Positions 57,484 to 64,000 of a stretch of 64,000 bases of DNA are shown piece by piece. Both the position numbers and the translations under genes were made by a program. The notes beneath the pieces were generated by a model. It was not told the origin of the DNA, made no database searches, and saw only the letters and a program-made list of their open reading frames with translations. The DNA comes from Pseudovibrio exalbescens (GTDB taxonomy: Bacteria; Pseudomonadota; Alphaproteobacteria; Rhizobiales; Stappiaceae), in the NCBI RefSeq assembly GCF_028737195.1, contig NZ_JAQZAJ010000003.1:186001-250000 (forward strand), given 5' to 3'. Within the stretch, counting starts at the first letter, position 1, and every line of letters begins with the position of its first letter.

Positions 57484-57675
57484 ATGCGGAATATAGGAGC
57501 TAAGTGGGCTAAATGGAAGGGGAACCCTCAAGGATATGTCAAGCTGTTGACAATCGATGGGAATCGGCGCGCCTTCCTTTATAGTCTGGCAAAAGACAAT
57601 TGGCGGGCCTGTGCGGTTTATAAAGCAGAGGCACAACCTGCCGACAAAAGGCCGCAGAAAGAAAGGGACGACCAC

Positions 57676-58470
57676 GTGCAGCAATATCTGGATCTGATGC
57701 AAAGAATTCTGGCGGAGGGCGTCGACAAGGGGGACCGTACGGGCACTGGCACGCGGTCCATCTTCGGTCACCAGATGCGGTTTGACCTTTCCGAAGGCTT
57801 TCCGGTGGTCACAACCAAGAAGCTGCACCTGAAGTCCATTATCCATGAGCTGCTCTGGTTCCTGGCCGGCGACACCAACATCAAGTACCTCAAGGAAAAC
57901 GGGGTGCGGATCTGGGATGAGTGGGCGGACGAAAACGGCGACCTTGGGCCGGTATATGGCTACCAGTGGCGCTCGTGGCCTGCGCCGGATGGGCGCTCCA
58001 TTGACCAGATCAGCAACCTTGTGGAGCAGATCAAGACCAACCCTGACAGCCGTCGCCATATTGTTTCAGCGTGGAACCCAGCGCTGGTGGACGACATGGC
58101 GCTGCCTCCGTGCCACGCCATGTTCCAGTTTTACGTGGCGGAGGGCAAGTTGTCCTGCCAGCTCTATCAGCGCTCTGCCGACGTGTTTCTGGGTGTGCCG
58201 TTCAACATCGCGTCCTATGCGCTCTTGACCATGATGATGGCGCAGGTCTGCGATCTGGAGCCGGGCGACTTTGTGCATTCGTTCGGGGATGCCCATCTTT
58301 ACTCCAATCATTTCGAGCAGGCCCAGCTGCAGCTTTCCCGCGAGCCGCGCCCCTTGCCGAAAATGATCATCAACCCGGAAGTGAAGGACTTGTTTGCCTT
58401 CAAGTACGAGGACTTCAAGCTTGAGGGCTATGACCCTCATCCGCATATCAAGGCAGCGGTTGCTGTTTGA
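57676..58470 (+). CDS. thyA: Thymidylate synthase ThyA
   Basis: Methylates dUMP to dTMP using methylene-tetrahydrofolate. GTG 57676 is preferred to the open frame's start 192 bases upstream: AAAGGG (57662-57667) stands eight bases before it, the product is 264 residues, and the catalytic cysteine ([12 protein letters not shown]) becomes residue 146, as in E. coli. [39 protein letters not shown] and [13 protein letters not shown] are all present. It is followed by kdsB, with folA three genes on. Confidence 0.97.
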   Translation: MQQYLDLMQRILAEGVDKGDRTGTGTRSIFGHQMRFDLSEGFPVVTTKKLHLKSIIHELLWFLAGDTNIKYLKENGVRIWDEWADENGDLGPVYGYQWRSWPAPDGRSIDQISNLVEQIKTNPDSRRHIVSAWNPALVDDMALPPCHAMFQFYVAEGKLSCQLYQRSADVFLGVPFNIASYALLTMMMAQVCDLEPGDFVHSFGDAHLYSNHFEQAQLQLSREPRPLPKMIINPEVKDLFAFKYEDFKLEGYDPHPHIKAAVAV

Positions 58471-58501
58471 TCCTTGATCGCTCGCAAAGGTAGATAGTTA
58501 C

Positions 58502-59326
58502 ATGAAAGCCCTCATTACCGTTCCGGCGCGTATTGGCTCCACCCGGTTTCCGAAAAAGCCGCTCCACCTGATCAATGGCAAGAGCCTTTTGGAGCGTGTT
58601 GTGCAGATTGCTGCTGTTGCTGCCAAGCAGACCGGCGCCCAGTATGTGGTTGCCGTTGACCATGAAGAGGTTGCACGGCACTGTGATGATATTGGCGCGC
58701 CTTGGGTGATGACGGATCCCGAATTGCCATCCGGTACAGACCGCGCTTTGGCTGCCGCGACCGCCCATGGAGGTGACTGGGACTTCGTTTTGAACCTTCA
58801 GGGCGATGCACCGTTCACCCCGCCAGAGCATGTGGCGCTTTTGATTGAAGCGGCCAAGGTCAAGGCAGAGGCGGAGCTTTTCACGCCCGTCATTCGTCTG
58901 GATTGGGAGGCGCTCGATCAGCTGCGCGAACACAAGAAGGACCACCCGTTCTCTGGTACCACCTGCCTCAGAAATGATGAGGGCCGGGCCTTTTGGTTCT
59001 CAAAGAACATCCTTCCCGCCATTCGGGGAGAGGAAAAGCTTCGTGCTGCAGATGGTTTTTCACCTGTGTTCCGCCATATCGGGCTTTATGGCTATCGCAT
59101 TGATGCGCTTAGAAAGTTCTGCGCAGCTCCCGTGGGCACCTATGAAAAGTTAGAGGGCCTTGAGCAGTTGCGGTTCTTGGAAAACGACATGCACGTTCAT
59201 GCCGCTGAAGTTGCTGTACCCAAGCTCTCCATGTCTGGTGTGGATACGCCAGCTGATGCGGAGCTTGCAGAAAAGCTGATCGCACAACACGGTGATCCCT
59301 ACGCCGAACTGGAGGCCCGTCTATGA
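58502..59326 (+). CDS. kdsB: 3-deoxy-manno-octulosonate cytidylyltransferase KdsB
   Basis: Activates KDO with CTP for LPS core synthesis. The 274-residue protein starts ALITVPARIGSTRFPKKPL (the nucleotide-binding loop) and has VVAVDHEEVARHC, LNLQGDAPFTPPEHV and FRHIGLYGYRIDALRKFC in the expected order. It is slightly longer than the E. coli enzyme (248). Its stop overlaps the next gene by four bases (ATGA). Confidence 0.92.
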   Translation: MKALITVPARIGSTRFPKKPLHLINGKSLLERVVQIAAVAAKQTGAQYVVAVDHEEVARHCDDIGAPWVMTDPELPSGTDRALAAATAHGGDWDFVLNLQGDAPFTPPEHVALLIEAAKVKAEAELFTPVIRLDWEALDQLREHKKDHPFSGTTCLRNDEGRAFWFSKNILPAIRGEEKLRAADGFSPVFRHIGLYGYRIDALRKFCAAPVGTYEKLEGLEQLRFLENDMHVHAAEVAVPKLSMSGVDTPADAELAEKLIAQHGDPYAELEARL

Positions 59327-59934
59327 CCCGTATTTATGTGACCCGTCATGGCAATACCTTTGACAAGGGCGATGTGATTACCCGCGTTGGGGGGCGTACA
59401 GATTTGCCCCTGAGTACCTCAGGCCTGGCGCAGGCCGAGGCGCTGCGCGATCATTTCGAGCAGGGTGGCATCAAGTTTGACCGGGCGTTTTGTTCTCCGC
59501 TGAAACGCACCAAGAAAACTGCCGAAATCGCGCTTGCGAGCCAGTCTGCTGAGGTGGAGCTGAAAGTGCTGCCGTTTCTGGTGGAGATTGACTACGGGCC
59601 AGATGAGAACAAGCCTGAAGAAGAGGTCGTTGCGCGCATCGGCGAAGCGGCCTTGAAGGCGTGGGAGGAGGAAGCGATCCCCCCGCAGGGCTGGCACGTT
59701 GAGCCCACGGCAGTCATCGGCCGCTGGGAAGAGTTTTTTGCCAACGCGAACAAGAAATACAAGGACGAAACCATTCTGCTGGTCACCAGCAATGGTATTG
59801 CCCGGTTTGCATTGAGCGCCGTTGATGGTGGTAAAGGAGATCACGCGCTCAAGCTGAAGACCGGTGCCTATGGCATTCTGGATGTGGCAGAAGACGGCAA
59901 GGTTACTGTTGTGTCGTGGAACGTGCGTCCATGA
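59323..59934 (+). CDS. Histidine phosphatase/phosphoglycerate-mutase-like protein
   Basis: 203-residue histidine-phosphatase superfamily member. RHGNT near residue 8 supplies the phospho-histidine, FCSPLKRTKKTAEIA is the second conserved block, and LVTSNGIARFALS near residue 148 holds a position where the family normally has histidine. Here it reads SN, so the usual second catalytic histidine (often GHG) is not seen, leaving activity uncertain. It overlaps kdsB and is followed by folA. Confidence 0.8.
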   Translation: MTRIYVTRHGNTFDKGDVITRVGGRTDLPLSTSGLAQAEALRDHFEQGGIKFDRAFCSPLKRTKKTAEIALASQSAEVELKVLPFLVEIDYGPDENKPEEEVVARIGEAALKAWEEEAIPPQGWHVEPTAVIGRWEEFFANANKKYKDETILLVTSNGIARFALSAVDGGKGDHALKLKTGAYGILDVAEDGKVTVVSWNVRP

Positions 59935-59997
59935 TGTGACCTCAAACCCGCAGCCAGGTAAGAGCCGCAACAACAATAACGAGGAGGAGGTGTGCTC

Positions 59998-60510
59998 ATG
60001 ACCGCAATTGCCATGATATCTGCTGTTGCCGAAAATGGTGTTATCGGCGCGGATAATGATATGCCTTGGTCGATTTCGACTGACCTGAAGTTCTTTCGCA
60101 AGACCACCATGGGAAAGCCCGTGATCATGGGCCGACGGACTTTGCTTTCCATTGGCAAGCCGCTTCCGGGCCGAACCAACATCGTCGTTACCCGCGACGA
60201 AGGTTTTGCTAATGAAGGCGTCACCATTGCCCGCTCCGTGGACGAAGCCATCGATCTCGGCCTTCAGGTGGCACGCGAAAAGAGCCTTGATGAAATCATG
60301 ATTATTGGGGGTGGCCAGATCTATCTGGCAGCTATGCCGCAAGCAACGCGTCTTTACATAACCCGCGTTCATGCCAAGCCGGAGGGGGATACCCACTTTC
60401 CAGAGATTGCCGAGGATATGTGGGCGCTTAAAGAGCGGACGCCGTTTGAACGCGGTGAAAAAGATACCGCAAGCACCTCTCTTGAAATCTACGAGCGCCG
60501 CGCGTCCTGA
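59998..60510 (+). CDS. folA: Dihydrofolate reductase
   Basis: Regenerates tetrahydrofolate consumed by ThyA. ATG 59998 follows a strong GAGGAGGAGG site at 59981-59990 with seven bases between. The 170-residue protein contains AVAENGVIGADNDMPWSIS, KPVIMGRRTLLSIGKPLPGR and IMIIGGGQIYLAAMPQATRL. Its location near thyA reflects shared folate use. Confidence 0.95.
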   Translation: MTAIAMISAVAENGVIGADNDMPWSISTDLKFFRKTTMGKPVIMGRRTLLSIGKPLPGRTNIVVTRDEGFANEGVTIARSVDEAIDLGLQVAREKSLDEIMIIGGGQIYLAAMPQATRLYITRVHAKPEGDTHFPEIAEDMWALKERTPFERGEKDTASTSLEIYERRAS

Positions 60511-60555
60511 CGCGGTGCCACTTCCTCCGTTTTTTCTCGCGAAACCGGGCTTCTC

Positions 60556-61038
60556 ATGTCTTCAAAATCAGAGTTTGCCGAAATTGATCTGAATTGGGCG
60601 CATTTTGACGCCTTGTCTGCAAGGGACGTTTACGACGCCCTCAAACTGCGGTGCCTTGTCTTCATCGTGGAGCAAGAGTGCCACTATCCAGATATCGATG
60701 GTGAGGACCTTGCTGCCGTCCACCTGTTGGCACGGCGCAAAAGCGACGGCAAGTTGGTTGCCTATCTTCGGGTCTTTGAACCAACCCAAGTTGCGTCCTA
60801 CTGGAAAATTGGCCGTGTTGTGGTCGATCCCTCGGCTCGGGGAAGTGGGCTTGCACGTCAGATCATGAGTTCTGCAATGGCTTACTGCAAAGATCACGGC
60901 GCAGGAAGCGAGATACACTTGCAGGCGCAAGTTTATCTGAGCGCTTTCTATGAGAGTTTTGGGTTTAAACCTGTGAGTTCTGAGTATCTCGAGGACGGTA
61001 TTCCACATATCGATATGAAAAAATCATCGCTTGGTTAA
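60556..61038 (+). CDS. GNAT acetyltransferase of the ElaA type
   Basis: 160-residue N-acetyltransferase-like protein. LRCLVFIVEQECHYPDIDGED is the ElaA-family signature. The acetyl-CoA loop lies in GRVVVDPSARGSGLARQIMS, and a C-terminal HLQAQVYLSAFYESFGFKPV completes the fold. Substrate unknown. It ends 443 bases before hflK. Confidence 0.88.
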   Translation: MSSKSEFAEIDLNWAHFDALSARDVYDALKLRCLVFIVEQECHYPDIDGEDLAAVHLLARRKSDGKLVAYLRVFEPTQVASYWKIGRVVVDPSARGSGLARQIMSSAMAYCKDHGAGSEIHLQAQVYLSAFYESFGFKPVSSEYLEDGIPHIDMKKSSLG

Positions 61039-61372
61039 TTAACACAAGGCTGGGCCGTGGTTAGACCGACGCGCTGATAAACGCGCTCTCGAAAGATCAT
61101 GAAAATACAACGGAACTTGGGGCCTTCGCACTTGTCTGGAGCTGCATTTGCACCTATCTGACAACATAAATGGAAGGCGCGATTGGGCACATCTTCCGAT
61201 TGCTACCTTCTTTCAAGCTTTTTTGAGGAAAATGAGCGCACGGACCTGCTGTTTTTGCTTTGGGGAGACACATGAAAGTGTCGCTATCACGCCCCAAAAT
61301 ACAATTACAACCATAGCGAATGGTGAGACTATCAAAAAGACTATAAGGTGGTCTTAGAGGCGTGTGGTTTCA
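61039..61372. other. Intergenic region upstream of the hflKC promoter
   Basis: About 330 bases with no supported gene. A chance open frame lies at 61148-61357 with no ribosome site and no recognisable domain. CTTGTC-N17-CCTATCT at 61130-61159 resembles an alphaproteobacterial heat-shock promoter, but it is more than 300 bases from hflK. Confidence 0.55.
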
Positions 61373-61401
61373 TTGAAAGGGCGGCGTAAGTCCCCTATAA
61401 A
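61373..61401 (+). promoter_or_regulatory. Promoter of hflK, readable as sigma-70 or heat-shock sigma
   Basis: TTGAAA (61373-61378), 17 bases, TATAAA (61396-61401) is a near-consensus housekeeping promoter. The same stretch reads TTGAAA-N13-CCCCTAT (61392-61398), close to the heat-shock (RpoH) form. The start would fall about 75 bases before the hflK ATG. Confidence 0.65.
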
Positions 61402-61481
61402 TCAATGAAAGTCATAGCAAGCGCAGCACATTAGGTTAATCGGCCGGATCTCCGGCTAAGTATGTACAAAAGGAACTCTAA

Positions 61482-62663
61482 ATGCCTTGGAGCAATCAAA
61501 CTGGCGGAGGCTGGAAGGGCGGCGGTAACAACGGCGGCCCATGGGGTAATTCCGGCGGCGGCGGTGGCGGCGGCGGCCCTTGGGGCGGCGGTCCACAGCG
61601 CGGCGGCGGCGGTGGGGGTGGAAATCCACCTGATTTCGAGGAAATCCTCAAGCGCGGCCAGGATCACCTGAAAAACGTCCTGCCAGGCAATGGCGGTGGC
61701 ATGGGCTTCAAGGGCATTTTGCTGGCCATCATTGCTGCGCTGGTTATCTGGTTGGCGACCGGCATTTACCGCGTAAACACTGGCGAAGTGGGTGTTGAGC
61801 TCGTTTTTGGTCAGGTGGTTGGTCAAACCGCGCCAGGCTTGAACTATAACTGGCCATATCCAGTTGGCGAAGTTTACAAGCCGGATGTTCTGCGCGTTCG
61901 CGAAACCACGGTGGGTATGGAAGAGCTGGTGCGCGGCACCACGATCTCCAACCGTGACGTCGCTGAGGAAAGCTTGATGCTGACTGGCGATGAAAACATC
62001 GTCGATGTCGACTTCAAGATCCAGTGGGTCATCCAGAATACGCCGACGGGTGTATCTGACTTCCTGTTCAACATTCAGGACCCAGAAGCTACCGTGAAAG
62101 CAGTTGCTGAATCTGCAATGCGTGAAGTTGTTGGTAGTTCCCGTATTGACTCGATCCTTACCGAAAACCGCGCCCCTATTCAGCAGGGCGTGCAGGACTT
62201 GATGCAAGCCACCCTAGACAACTACGGGGCTGGTATTCAGGTTCGTGACGTTCAGATGCAGAAGGTCGACCCTCCTGCGCAGGTAATTGAGGCTTTCCGT
62301 GACGTTCAGGCTGCGCGCGCCGATCAGGAGCGTATCCAGAACGAGGCGCAGGCCTACGCAAACCGCATTGTTCCAGAAGCACGTGGTGAAGCGGCTCGTA
62401 TTACTGAAGCTGCTCAAGCTTACCGTGATCAGACCATCGCTCAGGCAGAAGGTCAGGCACAGCGGTTTACCAAGGTTTACGAAGAGTACACCAAGGCACC
62501 AGACGTGACCCGTCAGCGTCTCTATCTGGAGACCATGGAAGAGGTCCTGAGCAAGAACCAGAAGATCATAATCGATGGTGAAGGTTCTTCAAGCGGTGTG
62601 TTGCCATACTTGCCGCTGGATCAGTTGAACCGTCGTACTGGCGCAACCGGAGGTAATAACTAA
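61482..62663 (+). CDS. hflK: Membrane protease regulator HflK
   Basis: SPFH/band-7 protein that with HflC encloses and restrains FtsH. ATG follows an AAGGAA site. The 393-residue product has a glycine- and tryptophan-rich N-terminal tail of about 50 residues (typical of HflK), one helix near residues 75-98 (FKGILLAIIAALVIWLATGI), then the SPFH domain (NTGEVGVELVFGQVVGQTAP) and a C-terminal coiled coil (RADQERIQNEAQAYANRIVP). It overlaps hflC by one base. Confidence 0.95.
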   Translation: MPWSNQTGGGWKGGGNNGGPWGNSGGGGGGGGPWGGGPQRGGGGGGGNPPDFEEILKRGQDHLKNVLPGNGGGMGFKGILLAIIAALVIWLATGIYRVNTGEVGVELVFGQVVGQTAPGLNYNWPYPVGEVYKPDVLRVRETTVGMEELVRGTTISNRDVAEESLMLTGDENIVDVDFKIQWVIQNTPTGVSDFLFNIQDPEATVKAVAESAMREVVGSSRIDSILTENRAPIQQGVQDLMQATLDNYGAGIQVRDVQMQKVDPPAQVIEAFRDVQAARADQERIQNEAQAYANRIVPEARGEAARITEAAQAYRDQTIAQAEGQAQRFTKVYEEYTKAPDVTRQRLYLETMEEVLSKNQKIIIDGEGSSSGVLPYLPLDQLNRRTGATGGNN

Positions 62664-63577
62664 TGAAAAGCGGTATTCTTGGTATCGTAATAGCCGTTGT
62701 CGCGCTGGTCCTCTATTGGTCCGTGTACATCGTGAATCCAGCCCAGCAGGCTCTGGTTCTGCAGTTTGGTGAGGTTCGCGGTCAGGCGACTGAACCAGGT
62801 CTCAAGTTCAAATGGCCATGGGAAAACGTTGTTTACATCGATAAGCGTATTCTTGACCTGAACATGCCGGTTCTTGAAGCGATTGCTTCTGACAAGAAGC
62901 GTCTTCTGGTCGATGCGTTTGCGCGCTATCGCATCAGTGATCCGATCAAGTTCTACCAGTCGGTGAATAACGTGGAAGAAGGTTCCCGTCGTCTGGCGAC
63001 ATTCCTTCAGTCTTCACTGCGTCAGGAACTCGCGAAAGCAAGCTTGAACCAGATCGTTCGCGATGAGCGTGCCGAACTGATGGAAAAGACCCGTCAGGAC
63101 GTGGACCTTCGCGCGGATAACATCGGTATCGATGTGGTGGATGTGAAGATCCGTCGCGCGGATCTGCCGGAAGCCAACTCTCAGGCAATCTTCCGCCGTA
63201 TGCAGACGGAACGTGAGCGTGAAGCGACCGAAATCCGTGCGCAGGGTGAAGAGCAGGCACGCCGTATTCGCTCCCGCGCGGATCGCGATGCGACCGTCAT
63301 CGTGGCGAACGCACAGCGTGATGCTGACATCGTGCGTGGTGATGGTGATGCGCGCCGGAACGAGATCTTTGCTCAAGCCTACAACAAGGATCGTGACTTC
63401 TTCGAGTTTTATCGTTCCATGCAGGCTTACAGATCCTCCATGAACGGTGGCAACACCTCCTTGGTGCTGTCTCCAGACTCAGAGTTCTTCCGGTTCTTCC
63501 AGAACTCTAGCGGTTCCGCATCGGCTCCGGCAACGTCCGCTGCAGCGACAGCCACAGGTACGGCTTCCGCACAATGA
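62663..63577 (+). CDS. hflC: Membrane protease regulator HflC
   Basis: Partner of HflK. The 304-residue protein begins with a membrane helix (GILGIVIAVVALVLYWSVYI), then the SPFH domain with NPAQQALVLQFGEVRG, YIDKRILDLNMP and LAKASLNQIVRDERAEL-like sequence, and a charged coiled coil (ATEIRAQGEEQARRIRSRAD). The C-terminus ends in an Ala/Thr/Ser tail. The start shares one base with the hflK stop and the stop overlaps the next gene by four. Confidence 0.95.
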   Translation: MKSGILGIVIAVVALVLYWSVYIVNPAQQALVLQFGEVRGQATEPGLKFKWPWENVVYIDKRILDLNMPVLEAIASDKKRLLVDAFARYRISDPIKFYQSVNNVEEGSRRLATFLQSSLRQELAKASLNQIVRDERAELMEKTRQDVDLRADNIGIDVVDVKIRRADLPEANSQAIFRRMQTEREREATEIRAQGEEQARRIRSRADRDATVIVANAQRDADIVRGDGDARRNEIFAQAYNKDRDFFEFYRSMQAYRSSMNGGNTSLVLSPDSEFFRFFQNSSGSASAPATSAAATATGTASAQ

Positions 63578-63765
63578 GTGATCTGATTGTGGCGTTGGGT
63601 CTGGTTCTGGTGATCGAAGGGATCGTCTATGCTCTGGCCCCAACCCACATGAAGGACATCTTCCTGAAGATGCAGGAAGTTCCTGAGCAAACACTGAGGA
63701 TTGGAGGGCTGGTTGCGATCGCTATCGGATTTGTTGTTGTCTGGTTTGTCCGTTCCGGCGGATAG
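63574..63765 (+). CDS. DUF2065 small membrane protein
   Basis: 63-residue protein with two hydrophobic helices (LIVALGLVLVIEGIVYALAP and IGGLVAIAIGFVVVWFV) joined by a short loop (THMKDIFLKMQEVPEQTLR). It fits the DUF2065 family regularly found between hflC and a degP-like gene. It overlaps hflC by four bases. Function of the family is unknown. Confidence 0.9.
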   Translation: MSDLIVALGLVLVIEGIVYALAPTHMKDIFLKMQEVPEQTLRIGGLVAIAIGFVVVWFVRSGG

Positions 63766-63827
63766 GGAGCAACTCAAGCCTTTGGGATTGGGCTGGCACT
63801 ACTGGAAATTTTCATAAAAGTGATCAC

Positions 63828-63860
63828 TTGCCCGCGCTTTGTTAACCAAGGCGCGGGCAA
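63828..63860 (+). other. Stem-loop before the last gene
   Basis: TTGCCCGCGC (63828-63837) and GCGCGGGCAA (63851-63860) pair perfectly, extended inward by TTTG and CAAG with a wobble, loop containing GTTAAC. No U run follows, so it may be a partial terminator or leader structure. Confidence 0.45.
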
Positions 63861-63917
63861 ATTGCATTTCAGAGCGTGTAAATTAGAATGCACTGGTGCA
63901 GTTTGAGGAGTAGGCCG

Positions 63918-64000
63918 ATGGCCCGTGTGTTTCGCCGGAGCAGTCCGGGACGATTTTTCAAAGCCCTAACCGTTGCAGCCGCACTGACCGTGGCCATGGT
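63918..64000 (+). CDS. N-terminus of a probable Do/DegP-family serine protease (cut by the window)
   Basis: ATG 63918 with GAGGAG (63905-63910) seven bases upstream. Only 27 complete codons are available: MARVFRRSSPGRFFKALTVA followed by AALTVAM, a positively charged start and hydrophobic stretch consistent with a signal peptide or signal anchor. The DegP/Do identity rests only on the hflK-hflC-DUF2065-degP order frequent in this class. Confidence 0.6.
   Translation, partial: MARVFRRSSPGRFFKALTVAAALTVAM

Noticed and set aside
57280-57675. N-terminal extension of thyA and small plus-strand ORF over this region
   Set aside because: The region is ssrA on the other strand plus promoter DNA. ThyA from GTG 57676 has the exact family length and cysteine numbering.
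57235-58059. Long minus-strand open frame across ssrA and thyA
   Set aside because: It reads through the antisense of thyA and the tmRNA, with no ribosome site or recognisable domain.
61148-61357. 69-codon plus-strand open frame before hflK
   Set aside because: It starts with TTG, has no ribosome site and shows no recognisable domain.

Overview
The window is a chromosomal stretch of about 55% GC from an alphaproteobacterium. Support for the class comes from a circularly permuted two-piece tmRNA gene, an alphaproteobacterial-type SspB, the small RHH and DUF4169 genes beside it, a bacterial type A RNase P RNA, and a small-RNA cluster on the minus strand that looks like the CcsR or 'cuckoo' family. 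The gene order and TRAP transporter fit a marine Stappiaceae- or Pseudovibrio-like member of the Hyphomicrobiales. The genus is an inference, not a demonstrated match. No insertion sequence, prophage, CRISPR array or tRNA gene was seen.

Layout. 1-3561: a TRAP dicarboxylate-type transporter operon (binding protein, small and large permease) followed by a MarR-like regulator. 3567-10703: an unlinked set comprising a membrane GGDEF-EAL protein, a TerB/J-domain protein overlapping a cell-wall amidase, a small lytic transglycosylase, and a divergent pair (FMN-binding flavoprotein and MocR-type regulator) around a palindromic operator. 10753-11143: rnpB. 11239-12060: a TIM-barrel isomerase-like gene.

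12310-34000 is the dcw division and cell-wall cluster: four MraZ boxes at exact 10-bp spacing, then mraZ, rsmH, ftsL, ftsI, a fused murE-murF, mraY, murD, ftsW, murG, murC, murB, ddl, ftsQ, ftsA, ftsZ, lpxC, bamD and recN. Most genes overlap or nearly touch, so translation is probably coupled. Together they make lipid II, assemble the septal machinery and commit LPS and outer-membrane assembly. 35849-42970: a GT87-like membrane protein, ligA, a UvrD-type helicase and prmA.

43066-43542 on the minus strand is the most unusual locus: a 59-codon ORF followed by a train of hairpins, together carrying six copies of the anti-Shine-Dalgarno octamer TCCTCCCA and ending in a strong intrinsic terminator. 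43845-51772: aminopeptidase P, a PhyH-type dioxygenase, azlCD, a ClC channel or antiporter with CBS domains, and a D-lactate dehydrogenase-like flavoprotein. 51936-57045: a giant AsmA-family protein converging on sspB, DUF4169 and RHH. 57155-57470 (minus): ssrA. 57676-61038: thyA, kdsB, a phosphoglycerate-mutase-like gene, folA and a GNAT acetyltransferase. 61373-64000: a heat-shock-like promoter, hflK, hflC, a DUF2065 gene and the first 27 codons of what is probably a DegP/Do protease.

All calls come from reading the sequence. Family names rest on recognised motifs and context, and no database search was run.
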